Below, in pieces: positions 1-9,276 of a stretch of DNA of 64,000 bases (positions are counted from its first letter, which is position 1; the number at the start of each line of letters is the position of its first letter). This stretch comes from Pseudomonas sp. TH41 (GTDB lineage: Bacteria > Pseudomonadota > Gammaproteobacteria > Pseudomonadales > Pseudomonadaceae). The position numbers and the translations under genes are program-made. The stretch is taken from assembly GCF_016650695.1 (NCBI RefSeq), contig NZ_JAEKFH010000005.1, forward strand, positions 744,001 to 808,000. The letters are read 5' to 3'. Under the pieces are notes generated by a model. The model was not told where the DNA came from. It saw only the letters and a list, made by a program, of their open reading frames with translations, and searched no databases.

Positions 1-133
1 CCACCAGTGGATCGAACAGATAGGCCAACAGCAGGGCGACCAGAAACGGTGTCAGGATCGGATGCAACAGCCAGACAAACGCGCAGAGCAGGACGACCCC
101 ACCCAACCAGAACCAACGCCGCGTATCGGCCAT
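1..133 (-). CDS. perM: PerM/AI-2E family permease, N-terminal part only
   Basis: Only the first 44 codons are inside the window; the gene runs off the left edge. They read MADTRRWFWLGG followed by a long hydrophobic stretch ending LLAYLFDPLV. A charged start, one membrane helix and an F-D-P turn at the end of the helix are typical of the N-terminus of PerM/YdiK-type (AI-2E exporter superfamily) inner-membrane proteins. It lies 48 bases downstream of the DUF2066 gene on the same strand, probably in the same transcript. In Pseudomonas aeruginosa a perM-like permease gene sits next to the same DUF2066 and purMN genes, which supports the call. The transported substrate is unknown. Confidence 0.7.
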   Translation of the reverse strand, partial: MADTRRWFWLGGVVLLCAFVWLLHPILTPFLVALLLAYLFDPLV

Positions 134-181
134 GAACCACTCCTGCTTCTGCACTTATATAAAAGGAAGGAAAAAAAGAAT

Positions 182-1210
182 CTACCAGTGGAAACGCAAC
201 TGTGGCGTCGGCGCAGTGGCTGGCGCTACAGCCGGGGCCGTCGCGGCCGGCGCCTGACCGGCCGGCACCTCTTGCAACTTCGCCAGCGACAACTGCGACC
301 GCAATTGCTCGGCACTGCCATTGACCCGATACAGAATGCGGTCGCCATCAACACTTTGCAGACGCGCACCAAACGGCTCCAGCAAACGCCCGAGCGCGGC
401 ATAGTGCTCCAGGTTCATGCCCTGCACCTCCAGCAATTGCTCGCCCGTAGCGCCTGCCTTGACCACAAACCGCGGCGCCAGACGCTGACTGACCGCCAGC
501 ATCACCGCATCGGCCACAGCGGCCTGATCCGCGCCCTGCACGCTCCCCGCTTCCTTCTGATCGCCCAGCCACAAATGCCATTTAGCCTGCCACTGACCAC
601 CCTCTTCGCGGGCATGCACCGCCAACAAGGCATCAGCGTTGTAACGTTCCGAGGCGCCGCGCAGTGGCGCCGCGTCCGTCCCTTCAAGGTTCGGCGCGGT
701 GGCGACCAGTTGCTCACTCAAGTCCGCCAGTGGCAGACGCAATGGCAAACCACGGTGTTGCGCCGCTCGGCGCAGCGGCGCAGCGCTGGCCTGGCCATCG
801 CCTACCAGGCTCGAGCCCTCGGTGGAATCGTTCAGCCACCAACCGAGTATCGACGGCCGATTAGCGCCCCACAGCGACAGCCCGGCACGCCGCAACGCTT
901 GTTCGGTGGTCGCCGGATCGAAATCGACTTTCAGCACTTCCGGCGGGCCGGCGTCAAAGCCGTACTGACTGATGATTTGCTGCGGATCTTTGCGTACGGC
1001 CGCCAGACCCGGGCTTTGCGCAGCCTTGGGATCGCCGGTCAGGCGCAGGACCAGCGTATCCAGCGCACGCTGCGTCGCTTGATCACGCTCCTCCTGCGAC
1101 TGACTGCTGACAGGCTCGCGAACCTGATAAAGACCTTTGACGGTTTCGGCATGGCTCGCCAGGCTGAAAAATGACAAACAGCCCACAAACATGAATTTAC
1201 ACAAACGCAT
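182..1210 (-). CDS. DUF2066 domain-containing secreted protein
   Basis: A 342-residue protein with a signal peptide (MRLCKFMFVGCLSFFSLASHA, cut expected after SHA). The body, starting ETVKGLYQVREPV, matches DUF2066 proteins that sit beside purM in pseudomonads. Function is unknown; it should act in the periplasm. An open frame extends to 1300, but 1210 is preferred: it puts the signal peptide at the N-terminus and has AGGA about ten bases upstream. The C-terminal 35 residues are rich in Ala and Pro, likely a flexible tail. It is divergent from purM. Confidence 0.8.
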   Translation of the reverse strand: MRLCKFMFVGCLSFFSLASHAETVKGLYQVREPVSSQSQEERDQATQRALDTLVLRLTGDPKAAQSPGLAAVRKDPQQIISQYGFDAGPPEVLKVDFDPATTEQALRRAGLSLWGANRPSILGWWLNDSTEGSSLVGDGQASAAPLRRAAQHRGLPLRLPLADLSEQLVATAPNLEGTDAAPLRGASERYNADALLAVHAREEGGQWQAKWHLWLGDQKEAGSVQGADQAAVADAVMLAVSQRLAPRFVVKAGATGEQLLEVQGMNLEHYAALGRLLEPFGARLQSVDGDRILYRVNGSAEQLRSQLSLAKLQEVPAGQAPAATAPAVAPATAPTPQLRFHW

Positions 1211-1592
1211 GGAGGATTCCTGACGACAAGAGCGGCTGGAACAGACCGCATGAAGATGATCGGGCAAGGCTGTGACCACATCCTTGCGCAAAACATTCAT
1301 ACGATCACTGGAAGTTTTCGCACTGTCATAACGATAGACGGTTAATAGCGATACCTTATACAGCCATGCAAGACGCCACTCACACGGGCAATATCAATTT
1401 TTTTTATGCGATATGCCCCTGCCGTCGGCGTGAGGATGGCCGCTGCCCCTCAAGCCTGATAAAATCGCGCGCCTTCGCAGACCGGCAACAGCCGGGCACC
1501 CTGAAATATGCGCTCGGCACTCGTCCTCGTATGTTTCGGCGGTCCCACTGGACTCGGTCGTTACCCCTGAATCCCCCCTAAAGGCCTGGATC
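1211..1592. other. Divergent intergenic region, DUF2066 / purM
   Basis: A 382-base gap between two divergent genes, so it should hold both promoters. It is visibly AT-richer around 1320-1410 than its neighbours. A GGGCAATATC / GATATGCCC inverted pair (1386-1418) encloses a T-rich loop. I found no convincing sigma-70 promoter with both boxes and no PurR-like operator. No small gene with a ribosome-binding site is evident. Confidence 0.5.
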
Positions 1593-2651
1593 ATGAGCAA
1601 GCAACCCTCCCTGAGCTACAAGGACGCCGGTGTAGACATCGACGCCGGTGAAGCATTGGTCGAACGCATCAAGAGCGTCGCCAAGCGCACTGCGCGCCCG
1701 GAAGTCATGGGCGGCCTGGGCGGTTTCGGCGCCCTCTGCGAAATCCCGGCCGGCTACAAGCAGCCTGTGCTGGTTTCCGGCACTGACGGCGTCGGTACCA
1801 AGCTGCGCCTGGCGCTGAACCTGAACAAGCACGACAGCATCGGCATCGACCTGGTTGCCATGTGCGTGAACGACCTGGTGGTCTGCGGCGCCGAGCCGCT
1901 GTTCTTCCTCGACTACTACGCCACCGGCAAACTGAACGTCGAAACCGCGACCCAGGTCGTCACCGGTATCGGCGCTGGCTGCGAACTGTCCGGCTGCTCC
2001 CTGGTCGGCGGCGAAACCGCTGAAATGCCTGGCATGTACGAAGGCGAAGACTACGATCTGGCCGGCTTCTGCGTCGGCGTCGTGGAAAAGTCGGAAATCA
2101 TCGACGGTTCCAAAGTCGCTGCCGGCGACGCACTGCTTGCCCTGCCGTCTTCGGGCCCGCACTCCAACGGCTACTCGTTGATCCGCAAGATCATCGAAGT
2201 CTCCGGTGCAGACATCGAAAACATCCAGCTTGAAGGCAAACCGCTGACCGACCTGCTGATGGCCCCAACCCGTATCTACGTGAAGCCGTTGCTCAAGCTG
2301 ATCAAGGAAACCGGCGCCGTCAAAGCCATGGCCCACATCACCGGTGGTGGCCTGCTCGACAACATCCCGCGCGTTCTGCCAAAAGGCGCTCAAGCGGTGG
2401 TTGACGTTGCAAGCTGGACCCGTCCTGCCGTGTTCGACTGGCTGCAAGAGAAAGGCAACGTCGACGAAAACGAAATGCACCGCGTCCTGAACTGCGGCGT
2501 CGGCATGGTCATCTGCGTGGCTCAAGAGCACGTCGAAACCGCGTTGAACGTGCTGCGTGAAGCTGGCGAGCAACCTTGGGTCATCGGCCAGATCTCCACC
2601 GCGGCTGAAGGCGCGGCCCAGGTTGAACTGAAGAACCTTAAGGCGCACTAA
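1593..2651 (+). CDS. purM: Phosphoribosylformylglycinamidine cyclo-ligase (AIR synthetase)
   Basis: PurM closes the imidazole ring in step five of purine synthesis: FGAM + ATP gives AIR + ADP + phosphate, in the cytosol. The 352-residue product has the family's usual length. Visible landmarks are the N-terminal SYKDAGVDIDAGEALVERIK, the GTDGVGTKLRLAL loop, the ATP-site VGGETAEMPGMY and the C-terminal TGGGLLDNIPRVLP. The stop codon overlaps the start of purN by one base (TAATG), which implies translational coupling. PurN acts two steps earlier in the same pathway. Confidence 0.98.
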   Translation: MSKQPSLSYKDAGVDIDAGEALVERIKSVAKRTARPEVMGGLGGFGALCEIPAGYKQPVLVSGTDGVGTKLRLALNLNKHDSIGIDLVAMCVNDLVVCGAEPLFFLDYYATGKLNVETATQVVTGIGAGCELSGCSLVGGETAEMPGMYEGEDYDLAGFCVGVVEKSEIIDGSKVAAGDALLALPSSGPHSNGYSLIRKIIEVSGADIENIQLEGKPLTDLLMAPTRIYVKPLLKLIKETGAVKAMAHITGGGLLDNIPRVLPKGAQAVVDVASWTRPAVFDWLQEKGNVDENEMHRVLNCGVGMVICVAQEHVETALNVLREAGEQPWVIGQISTAAEGAAQVELKNLKAH

Positions 2652-3301
2652 TGTCCGCCACCTGTAATGTCGTGGTGCTGTTGTCCGGCACCGGCAGTAA
2701 TTTGCAGGCCTTGATCGACAGCACGCGGACCGGCAACAGCCCGGTCCGCATCGCTGCGGTGATTTCCAACCGCGCCGACGCCTATGGCCTGCAACGCGCC
2801 AGGGACGCGGGTATCGACACCCGCACCCTGGATCACAAGGCATTCGAAGGCCGCGAAGCCTTCGATGCCGCGCTGATCGAACTGATCGACGCTTTCAATC
2901 CCAAGCTCGTGGTACTGGCTGGCTTCATGCGCATTCTCAGCGCTGACTTCGTGCGCCACTATCAGGGTCGCCTGTTCAATATCCATCCCTCGCTGCTACC
3001 CAAATACAAAGGGTTACACACGCATCAGCGCGCGCTGGACGCCGGCGATACTGAACACGGCTGCTCCGTGCATTTCGTCACCGAGGAACTCGATGGCGGA
3101 CCACTGGTCGTACAGGCAGTAATACCGGTAGAGTTGCACGATTCGCCGCAGAGTCTGGCGCAGCGGGTCCACGTTCAGGAACACCTGATCTACCCGATGG
3201 CCGTACACTGGTTTGCCGAAGGTCGTTTATCACTCGGTGAACAAGGTGCTTTACTGGATGGTCAGTTACTTGCGGCCAGCGGCCACTTGATTCGAACCTA
3301 G
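2651..3301 (+). CDS. purN: Phosphoribosylglycinamide formyltransferase
   Basis: PurN transfers a formyl group from 10-formyltetrahydrofolate to GAR, giving FGAR, in purine synthesis. The 216-residue protein starts with the nucleotide-binding VVLLSGTGSNLQAL and has the catalytic block GFMRILSADFV, FNIHPSLLPKYKG (catalytic Asn and His) and later ELDGGP (catalytic Asp). All three catalytic residues are present. Its start overlaps the purM stop by one base. The DUF3108 gene follows after eight bases behind a GGAG site, so the three genes are probably one operon. Confidence 0.98.
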   Translation: MSATCNVVVLLSGTGSNLQALIDSTRTGNSPVRIAAVISNRADAYGLQRARDAGIDTRTLDHKAFEGREAFDAALIELIDAFNPKLVVLAGFMRILSADFVRHYQGRLFNIHPSLLPKYKGLHTHQRALDAGDTEHGCSVHFVTEELDGGPLVVQAVIPVELHDSPQSLAQRVHVQEHLIYPMAVHWFAEGRLSLGEQGALLDGQLLAASGHLIRT

Positions 3302-3309
3302 GAGATTTT

Positions 3310-4023
3310 ATGCGTCGTGCCCTGCTCTTCGCTTGCGCTCTGCTCGCCCTGCCCTTTGCGCAGGCGGCGGACCTTCAACCCTTCTCCGCCAGCTACACCG
3401 CCGACTGGAAGCAACTGCCCATGAGCGGCACGGCTGAACGCAGCCTGACCCAACAAGCCAATGGCGTCTGGAAGCTCAGTTTCAAGGCGTCGATGATGAT
3501 CGCCAGCCTGACTGAAGAAAGCACCCTGACCCTGGACAAGAACACCCTGCTGCCTCAGTCCTACAACTTTGAACGTAGCGGCCTGGGCAAAGCCAAGAAG
3601 TCGAATCTGGATTTCGACTGGACCACCAAGATGGTCACTGGCACGGATCGCGGCGACCCGGTCAAGGTCCCGCTAAACACTGGCATGGTCGACAAATCCA
3701 CTTATCAACTGGCCTTGCAGCACGACGTCGCCGCCGGCAAAAAAAGCATGAGCTATCAGGTAGTCGACGGCAACGACGTCGATACCTACGATTTCCGCGT
3801 GCTGGGCTCGGAAAAAGTCGAGACCAAGGCTGGCAACATCGATGCGATCAAGGTCGAGCGTGTACGCGACCCGACACAAAACAAACGCATCACCGTGCTG
3901 TGGTTTGCCAAGGACTGGGATTACCTGCTGGTTCGTTTGCAACAGGTTGAGACTGACGGCAAGGAGTACAACATCATGCTCCTCGACGGTACGGTCAACG
4001 GCAAGCCTGTCAAAGGCAGCTGA
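3310..4023 (+). CDS. DUF3108 domain-containing periplasmic protein
   Basis: A 237-residue protein with a clear signal peptide, MRRALLFACALLALPFAQAA. The mature part (FSASYTADWKQLPMSGTAER) looks beta-rich and matches the DUF3108 family, whose function is not established. It is the last gene after purM-purN, eight bases behind purN, and is followed at once by a strong terminator. Co-occurrence with purMN is usual in Pseudomonas, but nothing here ties it to purine synthesis. It probably acts in the envelope. Confidence 0.85.
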   Translation: MRRALLFACALLALPFAQAADLQPFSASYTADWKQLPMSGTAERSLTQQANGVWKLSFKASMMIASLTEESTLTLDKNTLLPQSYNFERSGLGKAKKSNLDFDWTTKMVTGTDRGDPVKVPLNTGMVDKSTYQLALQHDVAAGKKSMSYQVVDGNDVDTYDFRVLGSEKVETKAGNIDAIKVERVRDPTQNKRITVLWFAKDWDYLLVRLQQVETDGKEYNIMLLDGTVNGKPVKGS

Positions 4024-4040
4024 TCCGGATCGACACCAAA

Positions 4041-4073
4041 ATCCGGAATCTGATAAGGATTCCGGATTTTTTT
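4041..4073 (+). terminator. Rho-independent terminator after purM-purN-DUF3108
   Basis: A perfect ten-base stem, ATCCGGAATC / GATTCCGGAT, with a seven-base loop, runs directly into seven T residues. It ends the plus-strand operon. The convergent cystathionine gamma-lyase gene stops at 4088. Confidence 0.93.
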
Positions 4074-4087
4074 ATGCCTGTTGCCAT

Positions 4088-5262
<1,175 letters not shown>

Positions 5263-5266
<4 letters not shown>

Positions 5267-6639
5267 GTCAGCGATCTCCGTAAGTGATTGAGCATGTCGA
5301 CTCGAGTAATCAAGCCGTGGAAGCCCGAGGCATCGGCGATGATCGCCACCAGCCCCCGGTCGAGCTCCGCCCGTAGTTCAGCCAGGCTGGCGCCGGGAGG
5401 CAGGGTTTGCAGTTTGTCGGTCATTGCGCTGGCGACGGTCAGGCGGAAGTGCGAAGGGTCTTCCTGCATGCCGAGCAGAATATCGGATTCGTCAATTACA
5501 CCGACCAGCCGCTGTCCGCCCACCAGCACCGGCAATTGCGACACATCCGCCAGGCGCATGCGCTGGAAGGCCGTGAGCAGCGTGTCGTCCGGGCCCACGC
5601 TGATCACCCGCCCATCCTCGAAGCGCCGCGCGATCACGTCACGCAGATCGCCATAAGGCTTACGCGCAAGCAATCCCTGATCGTTCATCCACTGATCGTT
5701 GTAGACCTTTGACAGGTAGCGGGTGCCGGTATCACAGACAAAGCTGACTACCCGCTTCGGCTCGGTTTGCTCGCGGCAGTAGCGCAGCGCCGCCGCCAGC
5801 AAGGTGCCGGTCGAAGATCCGCCGAGAATGCCTTCGGCGCGCAGCAGTTGACGAGCATGATCGAAGCTTTCCTCGTCGCTGATCGAATACGCGTGGCGCA
5901 CGCTGGACAGGTCGGCAATCGATGGAATGAAGTCTTCGCCGATCCCTTCGACCGCCCAGGAACCGGGCGTACCGAGCGTGCCGCTGCGGCTGTACTCGGC
6001 CATCACCGAGCCGACCGGATCGGCCAGCACCATGGCCAGGTCCGGCTGCACTCGGCGAAAGAAACGGGTCAGCCCGGTCAGCGTGCCGGCCGAACCGACG
6101 CCGACGACGATGGCATCCAGATCGTGCTGGGTCTGCGCCCAGATCTCCGGCGCGGTGCTGCACTCGTGGGCCAGCGGGTTGGCCGGGTTGTTGAATTGAT
6201 CGGCGAAAAAGGCCTCGGGAATTTCCTGCGCCAGCCGCGCCGCGACGTCCTGGTAATAATCGGGGTGGCCCTTGCCGACATCGGAGCGGGTGATGTGCAC
6301 CTCGGCGCCCATCGCCTTCAGGTGCAAGACTTTCTCGGAGGACATTTTGTCCGGCACCACCAACACCACCCGGTAGCCCTTGGCGCGGCCGACCAGGGCC
6401 AGGCCGAGGCCGGTGTTGCCGGCGGTGGCTTCGACGATCGTGCCGCCGGGACGCAGGCGGCCATCACGTTCGGCGGCGTCGATCATCGCCAGGCCGATGC
6501 GATCCTTGATCGAACCGCCCGGGTTCTGCGATTCGAGCTTGAGAAAAAGTGTGCACGGGCCAGTATCGAAACGGCTGACACGCACGAGTGGCGTATTGCC
6601 GATCAGTTCGAGTACGGCAGGGCGGGAGTCGTTCGGCAT
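5263..6639 (-). CDS. Cystathionine beta-synthase
   Basis: A 458-residue enzyme that joins serine and homocysteine into cystathionine. The catalytic part (about residues 5-320) is a fold-type II PLP enzyme: ELIGNTPLVRV, PLP lysine K45 in NPGGSIKDRIG, EATAGNTGLGLA and GSSTGTLLAAAL. The C-terminus (about 335-458) has two CBS motifs (VISVGPDDTLLTAFQRM; VASAMTDKLQTLPPG), a likely regulatory module. There is no N-terminal heme domain. An open frame reaches 6780, but ATG 6639 has GAGGTGAAG upstream and starts the family's normal N-terminus. It overlaps the gamma-lyase gene by four bases, giving a full homocysteine-to-cysteine operon. Confidence 0.92.
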
Positions 6640-6904
6640 GTCTTCACCTCGCGGCAGGAATCCCACTGGATGGACAGCAACCTGCGGCGAGTCATCGCGC
6701 GTCAGTCGCAACCTAAGCATCGCTTGGACCATAGGCCGGGATTGGCCCACTCGCAACCGTGCGCAGCCAACCGGTCGCATCGTTGTAATGATTCAGCGTG
6801 ATCACGACCGGGTTGCAAATAGTGGAACGCCCGTGACGGGGAATGCTCTATAACTTCAAGGTCTTTTTGATCGATGACTTTTCCTACTGCCTACGAGGTT
6901 TCCC

Positions 6905-7321
6905 ATGTCCGTCACCGTCAATACCGTCTCCAGCGAAGGTTTTCGTCACAGCGTGCAGATTGATGAACATGAGCTCTTTGCCGATGTGCCTCAATCCGTG
7001 GGTGGCGAAGGCTCGGCACCGGAGCCACACGACTACTTCGACGCCGCACTCGGCACCTGCAAAGCTCTGACCTTGAAGATGTATGCCAAGAAGAAAAACA
7101 TCCCGCTGACGGGCGTTACGGTCGAGGTCAAACGCGACAACAGCGAAGAGCAAAAAGGCAAATATGCGCTGCACGTCAAACTGACGCTCAAGGGCGTGCT
7201 CACCGACGCCGAGCGCGAAGAACTGCATCGCGTGGCCGACCGCTGCCCGGTCCACAAGCTGATGACCACCACCGACGTCAGCATTGAAACCCACTTGTCC
7301 GAAGGCGCCTTCAGCCAATAG
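6905..7321 (+). CDS. OsmC family peroxidase-like protein
   Basis: A 138-residue OsmC/Ohr-fold protein. The two cysteines expected of the family are present: C52 in GTCKALTLKMY and C114 in ADRCPVHKLM. These families reduce organic peroxides with thiols. The sequence looks closer to the YhfA/OsmC-like branch than to Ohr, so the physiological substrate is open. An ACGAGG site lies upstream of the ATG. It is divergent from the cystathionine beta-synthase gene and 61 bases ahead of the pirin gene. Confidence 0.88.
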   Translation: MSVTVNTVSSEGFRHSVQIDEHELFADVPQSVGGEGSAPEPHDYFDAALGTCKALTLKMYAKKKNIPLTGVTVEVKRDNSEEQKGKYALHVKLTLKGVLTDAEREELHRVADRCPVHKLMTTTDVSIETHLSEGAFSQ

Positions 7322-7382
7322 CGGCAAGGGCTACACAAGCGGGTTATGCTCCATGCGTCACCCGCTCAGCCTGGAATGCACC

Positions 7383-8243
7383 ATGAACACTCCGCTCGTG
7401 ATCCGTCCCCGCACCGAAGATGTCGAAGGCCAGCCGATTCTTCGCCCGTTACCATCAGCCAAATGCCGCAGTGTCGGACCTTTCGTGTTTTTCGACCACA
7501 TGCTGGAAACCCACTATCCGGCGGGCAAAGGCATGAACATCCGCCAGCATCCGCACATCGGCCTCTCCACCCTCACCTACCTGTTCCAGGGGCAGATCCA
7601 GCACAAGGACAGCCTCGGGTCCGATCAGGTCGTGGATGCCGGCGATGTCAGCTGGATGACCGCAGGCAGCGCGATTGCCCATGTCGAGCGCACGCCCGAG
7701 GCATTGAAGAACATCGGGTTCACAATGCACGGCTTGCAGATCTGGCTGGCATCGCCCAAGGATCGTGAGCAGGGCCCGGGACACTACAGCCACCATCCAG
7801 CCGCCACATTGCCCGTGAGCGATAACCTTGGGGTAAAGATCCGGATGATTGCCGGGTCAGGCTTTTGCCTGGAATCACCGGTGCCGGTGCTTTCTCCTAC
7901 GTTGTATGCGGAGTTGAACCTGCAAACGGCAACGACATTGCTGATTCCTACCGAACATGAAGAGCGGGCATTGTATGTATTGAGCGGAGAGGTGCAGCTT
8001 GAAGGTGAGCCGCTGGAACTGAATTCGTTGGTGGTGCTGCCTGCTGGCGAAGAGATGACACTGTTCGCCGAGAGTGACTGTCATGCCGTGCTGTTTGGTG
8101 GGGCGCCGCTGGATGGGCCGCGACGAATCAACTGGAATTTTGTGGCGAGCGATCCGGCAGTGATTGATGAAGCACGGCGACGCTGGGCGGCCGGGGATTG
8201 GCCGACGGTGCCGGGGGAAAGTGAGCGGATCGAACTGCCCTAG
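7383..8243 (+). CDS. Pirin family cupin protein
   Basis: A 286-residue bicupin of the pirin family. The N-terminal cupin carries the metal-binding pattern: RQHPHIGLSTLTYLF (two His), then AGSAIAHVER (His and Glu). Bacterial pirins bind Fe or another metal, and some have quercetin dioxygenase activity; the substrate here is unknown. A longer frame begins at 7284, overlapping the OsmC gene, but ATG 7383 starts the conserved domain immediately. It ends just before a REP doublet. Confidence 0.9.
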   Translation: MNTPLVIRPRTEDVEGQPILRPLPSAKCRSVGPFVFFDHMLETHYPAGKGMNIRQHPHIGLSTLTYLFQGQIQHKDSLGSDQVVDAGDVSWMTAGSAIAHVERTPEALKNIGFTMHGLQIWLASPKDREQGPGHYSHHPAATLPVSDNLGVKIRMIAGSGFCLESPVPVLSPTLYAELNLQTATTLLIPTEHEERALYVLSGEVQLEGEPLELNSLVVLPAGEEMTLFAESDCHAVLFGGAPLDGPRRINWNFVASDPAVIDEARRRWAAGDWPTVPGESERIELP

Positions 8244-8251
8244 GGGCAAAG

Positions 8252-8324
8252 TCAAAAGATCGCAGCCTGCGGCAGCTCCTACACGGACCAATGTAGGAGC
8301 TGCCGCAGGCTGCGATCTTTTGAT
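8252..8324. repeat. REP doublet (REPIN), GTAGGAGCTGCCG family
   Basis: Two inverted copies of a REP with core GTAGGAGCTGCCGCAGGCTG and outer tail CGATCTTTTGA, separated by about eight bases. It sits between the convergent pirin and dienelactone-hydrolase genes. Further members lie at 38709, 59513 and 60692. Confidence 0.92.
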
Positions 8325-8335
8325 CTTAGGGACTA

Positions 8336-9064
8336 TCAGCCCTTAAACACTTCATCCAGCAAATTATGCATCGACGTAAAGGCCCGAGCGGCCGTCTTCG
8401 CGTCATACATCATCTTCCCCGGCACATTCGCATGCGGGTCAGTAAACGAATGCACCGCGCCGCCATAACTCAGCAACTGCCAATCCACCCCCGCCGCATT
8501 CATCTCATTTTCAAACGCGGGCAGTTGCTCCTTCGGCACCAGTGGATCAGAAGCGCCGTGCAGCACCAACACCGAGCCTTTGATGTTGTTGGCATCAGCC
8601 GGATTCGGTGAGTCCAGTGACCCGTGGAACGACACTGCCGCCTTCACTGGCGCACCCGTGCGGGCCAGGTCCAATGCACAGCAACCGCCGAAGCAAAAAC
8701 CGAACGTCGCCAGTTTCGAGGTATCGACGGCGGCCTCGCCTTGGCTCTGCAACTGCTCGAATGCCGCCTGCAAGCGCTTGCGCAGCAACGCGCGGTCATT
8801 CTTCAGCGGCATCATCGCCGCCCCCGCCTCGTCGCCGTTCTGTGGACGAACCGATTGGCCATAAACGTCCGCGATCAACACCACATACCCCTTGGACGCC
8901 ACAGACTTGGCGATTTCCTCGGCACCGGCGCTGATACCCATCCAGTTCGGCGCCATCAACAATCCCGGGCGCGGGCCTTTGTGGTCGGCATCGAACGCCA
9001 GACGGCTTTCAAAGGACTGGCCATCAAGCTGATAAGCAACTGAACGAACAGTGATTTGACTCAT
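8336..9064 (-). CDS. Dienelactone hydrolase family protein
   Basis: A 242-residue alpha/beta hydrolase. The complete DLH triad can be placed: Cys124 in GFCFGGCCAL, Asp173 in HGASDPLVP and His205 in GAVHSFTDP. A cysteine nucleophile separates this family from ordinary serine esterases. The true substrate is unknown, since no aromatic-degradation genes are nearby. The open frame extends to 9226, but ATG 9064 has GGGAG seven bases upstream and starts the conserved region. It lies downstream of htpG on the same strand, behind the htpG terminator. P. aeruginosa has the same neighbour. Confidence 0.9.
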   Translation of the reverse strand: MSQITVRSVAYQLDGQSFESRLAFDADHKGPRPGLLMAPNWMGISAGAEEIAKSVASKGYVVLIADVYGQSVRPQNGDEAGAAMMPLKNDRALLRKRLQAAFEQLQSQGEAAVDTSKLATFGFCFGGCCALDLARTGAPVKAAVSFHGSLDSPNPADANNIKGSVLVLHGASDPLVPKEQLPAFENEMNAAGVDWQLLSYGGAVHSFTDPHANVPGKMMYDAKTAARAFTSMHNLLDEVFKG

Positions 9065-9093
9065 GACTAACTCCCAGTAAAAGACACCAGAAC

Positions 9094-9114
9094 GAAAAAA
9101 CCCGCCGAAGCGGG
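9094..9114 (-). terminator. Terminator after htpG
   Basis: On the minus strand a CCCGC-TTCG-GCGGG stem-loop is followed by six T residues. It separates htpG from the DLH gene, with a REP doublet in between. Confidence 0.85.
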
Positions 9115-9126
9115 TAATGCCTGTCC

Positions 9127-9239
9127 GTAGGAGCGAGCTTGCTCCGGGCGGCGTTCCGACGATGGACTCAAGAACGCCGCGTTTAGCCAGTAAACACGCG
9201 TTATCGTTAACGACCATCGCGAGCAAGCTCGCTCCTACA
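9127..9239. repeat. REP doublet, GTAGGAGCGAGC family
   Basis: Inverted copies of GTAGGAGCGAGCTTGCTC and its complement enclose about 70 bases with a T/A-rich middle (GTTATCGTTAACG). Similar middles occur in the doublets at 15558 and 53602, so these three probably share an origin. Confidence 0.9.
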
Positions 9240-9276
9240 AAGGCTCACATACGCTTAACTGACCTGTACAACCAAA

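Noticed and set aside
7284..7382. N-terminal extension of the pirin gene
   Set aside because: The extra 33 codons overlap the OsmC gene in another frame and show no family similarity.
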